Source of the DNA: Amycolatopsis sp. 2-15
GTDB taxonomy: Bacteria > Actinomycetota > Actinomycetes > Mycobacteriales > Pseudonocardiaceae
Direction: 5' to 3'
DNA length: 64,000 nt
Assembly: GCF_030285625.1 (NCBI RefSeq)
Contig: NZ_CP127294.1
Location: 6,232,001-6,296,000 of the forward strand
Each line of letters opens with the position of its first letter. Position 1 is the first letter of the stretch. This document shows positions 1 to 8,385 of the stretch, one piece after another. The notes beneath the pieces were generated by a model. It searched no databases and was not told where the DNA came from. It worked only from the letters and a program-made list of their open reading frames with translations. The position numbers and the translations under genes were made by a program.

Positions 1-2
1 TC

Positions 3-698
3 GTCGGCACGGTCGTGTACGCGATCTTCGAACCGACGCACTTCGCCGGTGTGGTGCACAACGTGGGCTTCACGGTGCCGCGGATCTTCCCGTTCGGCTT
101 CTCGGTCGACGGTGAGCTCGTGCTGATCTTCTTCATCACGTTGTTCCCGGCGATCGCGGAGAGCATCGCGACCTACGACATCGTCGCCGGCTGGGGCCGC
201 CAGGAGCTGTCCGGCTACCGCGTCTCGCAGGGCGTGTTCGGCGAGGTCCTGGGCAGCACCGTCGGCGCGGTCTTCGGCGGCATGTCCACGCTGGCCTACC
301 CGGACAACATCGGCTTGCTGCGCGTCACGAAGGTCGGCTCCCGCTACGTGACGCTGGCGACCGGCGTCATCCTGCTCGTGCTGGGCGGCCTCGGCCCGTT
401 CGACCACCTGCTGCAGGCCGTGCCGCTGCCGGTGCTCGCCGCGGCCGGCACCGTCCTGTTCGGAGTGTTGTTCGCGAGCGCCATCGACACCCTCTCGGGG
501 GTGCACTGGTCCCGCGACAATCTCATGCTCGCGGGCTTCCCGTTCATCACCGCGATCGGCGGGCTGTTCGTGCCGCCCGCGACGATGAAGGTGCTGCCGC
601 AGGTGGTGCAGCTGATCCTGCAACAGCCGCTGATCCTCGGCACGGTGCTGCTGCTGCTGATGAAGGCCGGGTACGGCTTGCGCCGCAAGGAGTCCTGA
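3..698 (+). CDS. NCS2-family nucleobase permease, 3' part
   Basis: This is the C-terminal part of a membrane nucleobase:cation symporter (xanthine/uracil permease superfamily). The reading frame is open to the left edge, so the start lies outside the window; the first visible ATG/GTG codons are probably internal. The protein is almost entirely hydrophobic, with about six membrane segments left. The short stretch DNIGLLRVTK matches the NAT signature of this family ([QEP]-N-x-G-x4-T-[RKG]) with D at the first place, and the AESIATYD stretch before it fits the substrate-site helix. The family imports xanthine, uric acid, uracil or related bases; the substrate cannot be read from this fragment. 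The gene ends 16 bases before the stop of the convergent hydrolase gene. Confidence 0.8.
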   Translation, partial: VGTVVYAIFEPTHFAGVVHNVGFTVPRIFPFGFSVDGELVLIFFITLFPAIAESIATYDIVAGWGRQELSGYRVSQGVFGEVLGSTVGAVFGGMSTLAYPDNIGLLRVTKVGSRYVTLATGVILLVLGGLGPFDHLLQAVPLPVLAAAGTVLFGVLFASAIDTLSGVHWSRDNLMLAGFPFITAIGGLFVPPATMKVLPQVVQLILQQPLILGTVLLLLMKAGYGLRRKES

Positions 699-714
699 GG
701 CTCCTGGCGCCCGG

Positions 715-2064
715 TCAGAGTGAGCAGGCGGTGGCCAGCTCCGCGGGAGTCGCACCCGCAGGGCGGGCCACCGTCGCCGAGGCCGGCGGCCGCACCCCGC
801 GCAGCCAGCCGGCGAGCGCGGTGAACGCCGTGCGGAAACACGGGGCGATCGGCCGGAGCCGGTCCGGGAACGTGTCGACCAGCCCGTCGACGTGGTTGCC
901 GTCCTGGATGCGGTAGTAGCGGTGCAGCGCCTCGCGGCCGGCGCGCTCGACCATCCGGTCGTAGACGTCGGAATCGCGGCTGATCGGCAGGAGGCTGTCG
1001 AGCGTGCCGTGCAGGGTGATCAGCGGCCGGCCGATCCGCCCGGTGAGCGCGACCTCGGCGACCGCCCGGTGTACGGCGGCGGGCCGGGCCGCGTATTCGT
1101 AGTCGGCGTCGCACCCCGGGGTTCCGCCGGCGCAGAAGGGAATCCCGGCCGCGAGGGTACCGTCGAAGCCGGGATCGACCTCGGCGCGGTAGGTGCGCTG
1201 GGTCAGGTCCCAGTAAACCTGGTCGTGGTAGGGCCAGAGGAACTCCGAGCCCGGCGCGAAACCCGCCGCCAGGATCGCTTGGTGTGCCTGGGGATCGCCG
1301 GCCGCGTAGGCAGGGTAGTTCCGCAGGGCGGGCGGCAGGAACGTCAGCAGGTTCGGTCCGTCGGACGTCCAGAGCGTGCCCTCCCAGTCGACCCCGCCGT
1401 CGTAGAGCCACGGCCGGTTCTCCAGCTGCCAGCGCACGAGGTAACCGCCGTTGGAGAGCCCGGCCGCGATGGTGCGCGCCGGCGGGTGGCCGTAGTGCCG
1501 CGCGGCGGCGAGCTTCGCGGCGACGGTCAGCTGGGTGACGCGGTCGTTCCACTCGGCGAGCGCGTCACCGGGATTCCGGCCGTCGGTGTAGAAGTCCGCG
1601 CCGGTGTTGCCCTTGTCCGTCGCGGCGAACGCGTACCCGGCGGCGAGCACCTGATCGCCGATCGCGCGGTCGTTGGCGTACTGGCGGCGCGTGCCGGGGG
1701 AGCCGGAGACCACGAGCCCGCCGTTCCAGTGGTCCGGCAAGCGCAGCACGAACTGCGCGTCGTGGTTCCAGCCGTGGTTGGTGTTGGTCGTCGACGGGTC
1801 GGGGAAGTAGCCGTCGACCTGAACGCCGGGCACGCCGCTGGGCGCGGGCAGCGCGGCCGAGGTCAGGCCCGCCCAGTCCGCCTGGACGGTGTGTCCGGTG
1901 GCGCGGGTGCCGGTGGTGGTCAGGTCGGTGAGACACGCCTGTTCCTGGTGTGCCGCACCGGGAACGGGGACTGGCGCGCACCGGGCCGCGGTCGCCGCCG
2001 GGGCCGCGAGGACCGTGCCGGCGAGCAGACCGGCGAGGACGAGGGGGAGCCGCCGCGTACGCAT
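715..2064 (-). CDS. Secreted alpha/beta hydrolase (tannase/oligomer-hydrolase-like)
   Basis: A 449-residue exported hydrolase. The ATG at 2064 gives a clean Sec signal peptide (basic MRTRR, then a hydrophobic run ending in an Ala-rich cleavage site); the frame is open further upstream but that part reads as non-coding. The body contains GLSNGG, a GxSxG-type nucleophile elbow, and near the C-terminus LHGTLDSLLP and DGNHVDG, which fit the acid and histidine of an alpha/beta hydrolase triad. The overall pattern recalls tannase/feruloyl esterase or 3-hydroxybutyrate-oligomer hydrolase families, but the substrate is not assigned. It is transcribed away from the IclR gene, so it may share control with the aromatic cluster; this is inference. 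Confidence 0.75.
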   Translation of the reverse strand: MRTRRLPLVLAGLLAGTVLAAPAATAARCAPVPVPGAAHQEQACLTDLTTTGTRATGHTVQADWAGLTSAALPAPSGVPGVQVDGYFPDPSTTNTNHGWNHDAQFVLRLPDHWNGGLVVSGSPGTRRQYANDRAIGDQVLAAGYAFAATDKGNTGADFYTDGRNPGDALAEWNDRVTQLTVAAKLAAARHYGHPPARTIAAGLSNGGYLVRWQLENRPWLYDGGVDWEGTLWTSDGPNLLTFLPPALRNYPAYAAGDPQAHQAILAAGFAPGSEFLWPYHDQVYWDLTQRTYRAEVDPGFDGTLAAGIPFCAGGTPGCDADYEYAARPAAVHRAVAEVALTGRIGRPLITLHGTLDSLLPISRDSDVYDRMVERAGREALHRYYRIQDGNHVDGLVDTFPDRLRPIAPCFRTAFTALAGWLRGVRPPASATVARPAGATPAELATACSL

Positions 2065-2430
2065 GCCGAGACCGTAGGACCGGACCACCGCGCACGGTAT
2101 CCGGCGGGACCACACAAACCTGGCGCCGGTTGTGGTGCCTGGCACCGTAGATCCCCGTGTGTGGCGATGCGCGCGCGACGCTCGCGAACCGTCCACATCG
2201 GACTCCGATGGCTGCGTCCGTCACGCCCTGTATCGAGACGGCACGGGCCGTGGTCGAGACCACTCGACCACCGCGAGGGGCCGGTCGGTGGCGCCCGGCC
2301 CCGGCGACGTCGAGAGTGGGTACGCCGCATCGCCGGCTGCGGTCGGGACGTGGGTCGGGAAGGCGCCGAACCGGGCTTTTCCACTCAGGTCCGGGGCCAC
2401 TTGCGCTTGCCTCCGCCGCGCCACCGGCGG
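2065..2430. promoter_or_regulatory. Divergent intergenic region with a 13-bp palindrome
   Basis: A 366-base gap between the divergent secreted hydrolase and IclR genes. I see no convincing small gene; the ORFs that cross it have poor codon use. A perfect palindrome GGTGCC-T-GGCACC lies at 2134-2146, 70 bases upstream of the hydrolase ATG, and could be a regulator site. A second loose GC-rich dyad lies around 2270-2300. No clear -35/-10 pair was recognised. Confidence 0.35.
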
Positions 2431-3231
2431 ATGATGGGCGACTCGGTATCCCCGAGGTCAGGGAGGCGCGCGATCGCCGGCAACGCTGCCGAACCCGGGC
2501 GCACGGTGCTCAGCCGTGCGTTCGCGATCCTGGATTCGTTCCTCGACGGCCGCCCCGAGCAGACGCACGGCGAGATCGCGCGGGCCACCGGGTTCGCGCC
2601 CGCCACGGTGTATCGGCTGCTCGCGGAGCTCGTCGGCTGGGGCGCGCTCGAACGCACGGGGCGCGGCCGCTACCGCATCGGCCTGCGGCTGTGGCAGCTC
2701 GGCTCGCAGGCGCCGAGCGGGCGGGAGCTGCGCGACGTCGCGCTGCCGTTCCTGCAGGACCTGCTGCAGGTGACGCACGAGGTCGTGCACCTCGTGGTGC
2801 TCGACGAGGGCCGTGCGCTCTACCTCGAAAAGCTCGAGGCGCACCCGGACGTGGTCGTCACTTCCCGCGTCGGGAAGCGGCTGCCGCTGCACGCGACGGG
2901 GCCGGGCAAGGTGCTGCTCGCGCATGCGCCCGCCGAGTGCTTGGACGAGGTGGTGTCGGCCGGCTTGGACCGCCGCGCCAGCGGCACCATCACCGATCCC
3001 GCGCAGCTGCGCGGCGTGCTCGCCGAGATCCGGCGCTCCGGCTTCAGCATCTCGCGCGACGAGATGACCGAAGGCGCGTCGTCGGTCGCCGCGCCGGTGC
3101 GCGGGCTCGCCGACGAGGTCATCGCCGCCATCTCCGTGGTCGTGCCCAGCAGCACGCCGAACCTTTCGCCGCTGATCCCGGTCGTCCGGATGGCCGCGCT
3201 CGGCGTGTCCCGCGCGATCCGGATCGGCTGA
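2431..3231 (+). CDS. IclR-family transcriptional regulator
   Basis: A 266-residue IclR regulator. An N-terminal winged helix-turn-helix (HGEIARATGFAPATVYRLL, about residues 45-65) is followed by the IclR effector-binding domain, with the typical LPLHATGPGKVLLAH, ISRDEMTEGASSVAAPV and VPSSTPN blocks. The ATG at 2431 (or 2434, directly following) sits behind GGCGG and gives the normal family length; the long upstream extension of the frame is non-coding in character. IclR proteins usually sense aromatic or small organic acids. The gene lies just before a benzoylformate decarboxylase-like gene, an aldehyde dehydrogenase and an aromatic-acid transporter, and most likely regulates them. Confidence 0.9.
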   Translation: MMGDSVSPRSGRRAIAGNAAEPGRTVLSRAFAILDSFLDGRPEQTHGEIARATGFAPATVYRLLAELVGWGALERTGRGRYRIGLRLWQLGSQAPSGRELRDVALPFLQDLLQVTHEVVHLVVLDEGRALYLEKLEAHPDVVVTSRVGKRLPLHATGPGKVLLAHAPAECLDEVVSAGLDRRASGTITDPAQLRGVLAEIRRSGFSISRDEMTEGASSVAAPVRGLADEVIAAISVVVPSSTPNLSPLIPVVRMAALGVSRAIRIG

Positions 3232-3315
3232 AGTTTTCCGTCCAGTGAGAGCGGGGGTGGGCGCTGCGGCCGGACGTACCGGACACTCCTGAGCCAGCCA
3301 CGCCAGGGAGGTCCC

Positions 3316-4920
3316 TTGCCCGCCACCGTCCGAGACGCCGCGTTCGACGTCCTGCGCCGCTACGGCGCGACGACGTTGTTCGCCAACCCCGGCTCGACCG
3401 AGATCACGCTGCTCACCGACCTGCCGGGCGACTTCGAGTTCGTGCTGGCGCTGCACGAGGGCTCGGTGGTCGGGATGGCCACGGGCTGGGCGCTCGCCGC
3501 CGACCGGCCGGCGGTCGCGATCCTGCACACCACGGCGGGCCTGGGCAACGCCGTGGGCGCGCTGGCGACCGCGCGCGTCAACCGGGCGCCGCTGGTCGTG
3601 CTCGTCGGGCAGCAGGACCGCCGTCACCTCGCGCTGGAGCCCTTCCTCGCGGGCCACCGGCTCGACGACGTCGCCGGGCCCGCCCCCGTGTGGGTCGGGG
3701 AACCGCCGCGGCCGCAGGACGTGCCGGGCGCGCTGGCCCGCGCGTGGCACGAGGCCCGCGACCATCGCGGCCCCGCGCTGGTGATCGTGCCGATGGACGA
3801 CTGGCTCGCCCCGGCTGACGACGACGAACCGCTGCCCGCGCCGGCGCGGCTGGTCCGGACCACTGCGGTGGAGCCGGAGGTAGTCGCCGAACTCGAGAAC
3901 TTCCTGGCGGAGGCGGAAAAACCGGTGCTCGTGGTCGGGGCCGGCGCCGACGACGCGGAGTCGTGGCACGCGCTGGAGGCGCTCGCACAGCGGCTGCAAT
4001 GTCCGGTGTGGCAGGAGGCGTTCGGCGCCCGCGCCGGGTTCCCGCAGGACCACCCGCAGTTCGCCGGGCACCTGCCCGCGGGCCGCGCGGAGCTGCGCAA
4101 AGTGCTCGCCGGCCACGACGCCGTGCTCGCCGTGGGCGCGCCGGTGTTCCGCCAGTACCCGCGTGAACCCGGCCGGCTGATCGGCCCGGGCACCCGGACC
4201 GCCGTCGTCACCGACGATCCCGACGAGGCCCACCGCAGCCCGGCCGACCTCGCCGTGCTCGCGCGGCCCGCCGCCGTGTGCGGTCCGCTCGCGCGGCGGG
4301 TGCCGGCCCGTCCGGTGCCCGCAGAACCGCCGGGGCGCACGATCGACCTGCCCGGGCGGCCCACCGCCGGGTTGGCCCCGGAGCACGTGTTCGCCGCACT
4401 GGCCCGGCGGATCCCGCGCGACGTGGTGCTCGTGGAGGAAACCCCGTCGAGCCGGCCATTGCTGCACGCGCTCGTGCCCGCCCGCGCGCCGCTCGGTTTT
4501 CTCAGCGCCGCCATGGGCGGCCTCGGTTTCGCCGTGCCCGCGGCGATCGGCGTGCGAATGGCCCGCCCGGACCGTCCGGTGGTCGCGGTCGTCGGCGACG
4601 GCTCGTCGCTGTACGCGATCCAGGCGCTGTGGAGCGCCGCCCACTACGGCGCGGGCGTGCTCGTCGTGGTGCTCGCCAACGGCCGGTACGCGATCATGGA
4701 CGAGCTGGCCGCCCGGCACGGCGAAGGGTCGGCCACCCCCGGCGCCGCGCCGTGGCCCGCGTTCGACGAGATCAGCGTGAGCGGTCTGGCGCGCTCGCTC
4801 GGGTGTCCCGCCCGGCGGGTCGAGACCCACGAGGAACTGGAGTCCGTTTTGGACGAAGTACTTCCCGCGCTGGCGCAGGCCACCCGGCCGCTCGTGCTCG
4901 ACGTGGCGGTGGCACGGTGA
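3316..4920 (+). CDS. mdlC: Benzoylformate decarboxylase-like ThDP enzyme
   Basis: A 534-residue thiamine-diphosphate decarboxylase. The TTG start at 3316 is chosen because AGGGAGG lies just upstream. The N-terminal domain follows benzoylformate decarboxylase closely: NPGS puts a serine at residue 27 (catalytic Ser26 in the Pseudomonas enzyme), Glu48 in LHEGSVVG matches the ThDP-activating Glu47, and His71 in ILHTTAGLGN matches catalytic His70. The C-terminal ThDP motif begins with GDG at residues 427-429. Expected reaction: benzoylformate (phenylglyoxylate) to benzaldehyde and CO2 in the cytosol. Its stop overlaps the start of the aldehyde dehydrogenase by four bases (GTGA), so the two are translationally coupled. 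A related 2-oxo acid decarboxylase specificity remains possible. Confidence 0.85.
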   Translation: MPATVRDAAFDVLRRYGATTLFANPGSTEITLLTDLPGDFEFVLALHEGSVVGMATGWALAADRPAVAILHTTAGLGNAVGALATARVNRAPLVVLVGQQDRRHLALEPFLAGHRLDDVAGPAPVWVGEPPRPQDVPGALARAWHEARDHRGPALVIVPMDDWLAPADDDEPLPAPARLVRTTAVEPEVVAELENFLAEAEKPVLVVGAGADDAESWHALEALAQRLQCPVWQEAFGARAGFPQDHPQFAGHLPAGRAELRKVLAGHDAVLAVGAPVFRQYPREPGRLIGPGTRTAVVTDDPDEAHRSPADLAVLARPAAVCGPLARRVPARPVPAEPPGRTIDLPGRPTAGLAPEHVFAALARRIPRDVVLVEETPSSRPLLHALVPARAPLGFLSAAMGGLGFAVPAAIGVRMARPDRPVVAVVGDGSSLYAIQALWSAAHYGAGVLVVVLANGRYAIMDELAARHGEGSATPGAAPWPAFDEISVSGLARSLGCPARRVETHEELESVLDEVLPALAQATRPLVLDVAVAR

Positions 4921-6395
4921 GCGCCCCGGCCGGTCCGCTGCTCGGCGCGGTCCGTTGGCAGGGCCGGATCTTCTCCGGCGGCTGGGTGCCCGGCTCCGGC
5001 GGCGAGTACGACTCCGTGGAACCGGCGACGGGGCAGGTGCTCGCGCGCGTCGGCGCCGCGTCCGCCGCCGACGTGCCGCAGGCGGCCGAGACCGCGCGGC
5101 GCGCGCAGCAGGAGTGGGCCGCGCTGCCCTATGACCAGCGGGCCAGGGTGCTGCGCCGCGCGGCGCGGTTGTTCGAAGACCACGCCGACGAGATCGACGA
5201 GTGGCTCGTGCGCGAGTCCGGGGCCACCCGGCCGTTCGCGCGGTTCCAGACGGGCGCGGTCGCGGCCGAGGAGTGCCACGAAGCCGCGGCGCTGGCCGCC
5301 CACCCGTACGGCGAGCTGCTGCGCTCCAACCAGCCGCGGCTGTCGATGGCGCGGCGGGTCCCGGCCGGGGTCGTCGGCGTGATCTCGCCGTTCAACGCGC
5401 CGATCATCCTCTCGATCCGCGCGATCGCGCCCGCGCTGGCGCTGGGCAACGCCGTGCTGATGAAGCCCGATCCGCGCACGGCCGTGTGCGGCGGGGTGGT
5501 GCTCGCCCGGATCTTCGAGGAAGCGGGCCTGCCGGAAGGCCTGTTCCACCTCCTGCCGGGCGGGGCCGACGTCGGCGGTGCTTTCGTGGCGGACCCGCTG
5601 GTACGCGTCATCGCGTTCACCGGCTCCACGCGCGCGGGCCGGCAGATCGCCGCGGCGGCGGGGGAGCGGCTCAAGCGCGTCCACCTGGAACTGGGCGGGA
5701 ACTCGGCGCTCGTGGTGCTCGACGACGTCGACGTGGAACAGACCGTGTCGGTCGGCGCCTTCGGCTCGTTCAACCACTCCGGGCAGATCTGCATGGCCAC
5801 CAGCCGCCACCTGGTCGCGGAGAAGATCGCCGCGGACTACGCGGCCGCGCTCGCCGAGCACGCCGCCCGCTTGCCCGTGGGCGACCCGGCGCGGGCCGAC
5901 GTCGCCGTGGGCCCGATCATCGACGCCGGGCAGCGTGACCGCATCCACGAGATCGTGACGAGCAGCGTCGACGCGGGTGCGAAGCTCGCCACCGGCGGCA
6001 CGTTCGAAGGCCTCTTCTACAGCCCGACGGTGCTCACCGATGTCCCGCTCACCGCGCCGGCCTACGCCCAGGAGATCTTCGGGCCGGTGGCCCCGGTCGT
6101 ACCGTTCTCCACAGTGGACGAGGCGGTCCGCCTGGCCGGCGGTACCGAATACGGGCTGTCACTGGGCATCCTGACCCGGGACGTCACGAGAGGACTCGCG
6201 CTCGCCGAGCGGATCCCGTCCGGGCTCGTGCACATCAACGACCAGACCGTGAACGACGAGGCGCTCGCGCCGTTCGGCGGGGTCGGCGATTCGGGCACGG
6301 GCTCCCGCCACGGTGGCGCTCGGGCCAACCTGGAGGCGTTCACCGAGACGCAATGGGTCACCGTGCGCGGTGATCTCCCGCAGTATCCCTTCTGA
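4917..6395 (+). CDS. Aldehyde dehydrogenase, benzaldehyde-type
   Basis: A 492-residue NAD(P)-dependent aldehyde dehydrogenase. The GTG at 4917 overlaps the preceding stop. Family residues are in place: PFNAP (oxyanion Asn region), the general base Glu258 in LELGGNS, and the catalytic Cys292 in SGQICMA; the C-terminal EIFGPVAPV and FGGVGDSGTGS blocks are typical. Coupled to a benzoylformate decarboxylase-like gene, it very likely oxidises benzaldehyde to benzoate, completing the lower mandelate route. The substrate is inferred from context, since salicylaldehyde and vanillin dehydrogenases share the same motifs. Confidence 0.88.
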   Translation: MSAPAGPLLGAVRWQGRIFSGGWVPGSGGEYDSVEPATGQVLARVGAASAADVPQAAETARRAQQEWAALPYDQRARVLRRAARLFEDHADEIDEWLVRESGATRPFARFQTGAVAAEECHEAAALAAHPYGELLRSNQPRLSMARRVPAGVVGVISPFNAPIILSIRAIAPALALGNAVLMKPDPRTAVCGGVVLARIFEEAGLPEGLFHLLPGGADVGGAFVADPLVRVIAFTGSTRAGRQIAAAAGERLKRVHLELGGNSALVVLDDVDVEQTVSVGAFGSFNHSGQICMATSRHLVAEKIAADYAAALAEHAARLPVGDPARADVAVGPIIDAGQRDRIHEIVTSSVDAGAKLATGGTFEGLFYSPTVLTDVPLTAPAYAQEIFGPVAPVVPFSTVDEAVRLAGGTEYGLSLGILTRDVTRGLALAERIPSGLVHINDQTVNDEALAPFGGVGDSGTGSRHGGARANLEAFTETQWVTVRGDLPQYPF

Positions 6396-6437
6396 CGCAC
6401 CGTTTCCCCAGCCCCCTCCGACGACGCAGGTGATGAC

Positions 6438-7715
6438 ATGACGGCCTCCTCCCCGATCGACCCCCGGGCCCGGTACGCGCGCTGGGTCGCCCCGCTCTGC
6501 TGGACGGCGGTGGCGCTCGAAGGCTTCGACCTCGTGGTGCTGGGTGTGGTGCTGCCCGCACTGCTCAAGGTGCCGAGCTGGGGCCTGGACCCCAACTCGG
6601 CCTCGCTGATCTCCGTGGTCGGCCTCCTCGGCGTGGCCGTGGGCGCGCTCGCCATCGGCCCCGTGAGTGACCTGTTCGGCCGACGCGGCACGATGCTGCT
6701 CACGGTCACGAGCTTCTCGGTGTTCACCTTGCTGTGCGCGGTGGTCGACGGCCCCTGGCTGTTCGGGCTGCTGCGCTTCCTCGCCGGGCTCGGCCTCGGT
6801 GGCGTGCTGCCGACCGCGCTCGCGCTGATCACCGAATACGCGCGGGTGGGCCGCGGCGGCAGCTCCACCACGGTGCTCATGACCGGCTACCACGTGGGGG
6901 CGGTGCTCACGGCGCTGCTCGGCATCCTCGTGGTGGAGCGGTACGGCTGGGAGTGGATGTTCGTGATCGGCGCCGCGCCGGCGGTGATCCTCGTTCCGCT
7001 GATGGTGAAGTTCCTGCCGGAGTCGGCCGAGTTCCTCAAGGCGCGCGGCACCCGCGCGGCGCGGCCGCCGCGCGAGCGCAACCCGATCGGCATCCTGTTC
7101 CGCCACGGCTACGGCCGCGCGACCATCGCGTTCTGGGTCACGTCGTTCATGGGGCTGCTGCTCGTGTACGGCCTCAACACCTGGCTGCCGCAGATCATGC
7201 GGGAGGCCGGTTACGAGCTCGGCGCGGCGCTCGCCCTATTGTTGGTGCTCAACGTCGGTGCCGTGATCGGCCTGCTGATCGGCGGCCGCGTGGCCGACCG
7301 CCTGGGTTACCGGCGTTCCACCATCGTCTGGTTCACCGCGGCGGCCGTGTTCCTCGCGTTGCTGAGCATCAAGCTGCCCGGCTTCAGCGTGTACGTCGGC
7401 GTGCTGCTCGCGGGGATCTTCACCTTCAGCGCGCAGGTGCTCGTATACGTCTACGTCGCCCGCGTCTACCCGGCCGCCGCGCGCGGCACGGCGCTGGGCG
7501 CGGCGAGTGGCATCGGCCGCTTCGGCGCGATCTCCGGTCCGCTCGTCACCGGCTTCCTGCTCACGGCCGGGCTGGCCTACCCGTGGGGCTTCTACCTCTT
7601 CGCCGTCGTCGCGGCCATCGGCGCGGTCGCCATCACGGTCGTCAACCGCGATCCGGCGCCGGACGCGCCGCTGGAGGTGACGGCGGAGGGGGACACCGCG
7701 ACCCGCACCGAGTGA
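6438..7715 (+). CDS. MFS transporter, aromatic acid:H+ symporter type
   Basis: A 425-residue major facilitator with about twelve membrane segments. The ATG at 6438 follows a weak AGG. It has the MFS loop 2-3 motif (GPVSDLFGRRGTM) and its repeat in the second half (GGRVADRLGYRR). EGFDLVVLGVVLP in the first helix is typical of the aromatic acid/H+ symporter (AAHS) family (BenK, PcaK, MhpT). It lies 42 bases after the aldehyde dehydrogenase in the same direction and probably belongs to the same operon, importing mandelate, benzoylformate or benzoate. The exact substrate is inferred. Confidence 0.85.
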   Translation: MTASSPIDPRARYARWVAPLCWTAVALEGFDLVVLGVVLPALLKVPSWGLDPNSASLISVVGLLGVAVGALAIGPVSDLFGRRGTMLLTVTSFSVFTLLCAVVDGPWLFGLLRFLAGLGLGGVLPTALALITEYARVGRGGSSTTVLMTGYHVGAVLTALLGILVVERYGWEWMFVIGAAPAVILVPLMVKFLPESAEFLKARGTRAARPPRERNPIGILFRHGYGRATIAFWVTSFMGLLLVYGLNTWLPQIMREAGYELGAALALLLVLNVGAVIGLLIGGRVADRLGYRRSTIVWFTAAAVFLALLSIKLPGFSVYVGVLLAGIFTFSAQVLVYVYVARVYPAAARGTALGAASGIGRFGAISGPLVTGFLLTAGLAYPWGFYLFAVVAAIGAVAITVVNRDPAPDAPLEVTAEGDTATRTE

Positions 7716-7724
7716 CGGCCGGGG

Positions 7725-7920
7725 TCAGCCCCGCTCGTCGAGATCCGTGAGCTGGAGGGTGGCGTCGAGGACCAGGTTCGGCAGCCAGGTGTGCATGGGG
7801 TCGGCTCGAAACCCCCGGCCGTGCGCATGAAGAGCTCGTCGCCGACCGTGGCGCGCAGGCGCGTGAGGGTGCGGCTCATCACCGACTGGCTGAGGTGGAT
7901 CCGCGCTGCGCCCGAGTGAG
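7725..7920 (-). pseudogene. Remnant of a LysR-type regulator HTH
   Basis: On the minus strand the translation IHLSQSVMSRTLTRLRATVG is an unmistakable LysR helix-turn-helix, continuing into GDELFMRTAGGF. The usual N-terminal MDL..YFxxV segment before it is missing, and about 45 codons in the frame breaks; a different frame with coding-like codon use then runs to a stop at 7725. No effector-binding domain is left. This is a decayed or rearranged regulator gene, perhaps once serving the transporter operon that ends at 7715. Confidence 0.6.
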
Positions 7921-7964
7921 GTGCCGTTCCTCCAGCAGGACTCGCCGACGCGCTCGGCGGGCGG

Positions 7965-8219
7965 GTGGCGATCGAAGCCGTCGCGGTCGAGCGAACGGTG
8001 GCCACCGGGTGGCGGCGGCACCCGGGGAGGGGGACCGACCCCGCGAAACCCGAGCTGGTCGCCGACTTCACGACGACACTGGAGCTCGACGTGGCCGGGC
8101 CGCGGCATTTCGACCTGCAGACGGCCCCCGTGACGCCGGAACCGGTCGACCTCGCGCCCGGCGTGAAGCTGGGCCCACGCGGCACGCTGGAGTACCTGGA
8201 GCGGGCAGGCGGGAACTGA
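7965..8219 (+). pseudogene. Orphan C-terminal coding fragment, unknown family
   Basis: The frame ending at the TGA at 8217-8219 has strong GC3 bias over its last 55 or so codons (around LELDVAGPRHFDLQ and GTLEYLERAGG) but no plausible start or ribosome site, and its upstream part abuts the LysR remnant. It looks like the tail of a gene whose front was deleted. I do not recognise the family. Confidence 0.35.
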
Positions 8220-8385
8220 CGGCGTCCGTTGTGGACGGACGCGCCGGTGGGAAGGGACAAATCACCCGCCGGCGCAGGGGTTCAGCCGAAGTTCAACCGG
8301 TGGCCACCGGCGGGAACCCCCGGGGCTCAACCGCGGCCGGAAGCCTGTCGGAGCTCCCACCGTGCCCGAAGCCGGAAGGATTTCG

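Noticed and set aside
2458..4830. A 790-codon open frame on the minus strand across the IclR and decarboxylase genes
   Set aside because: It is the antisense shadow of two well-supported genes; the product is Arg/Gly/His-rich with no domain.
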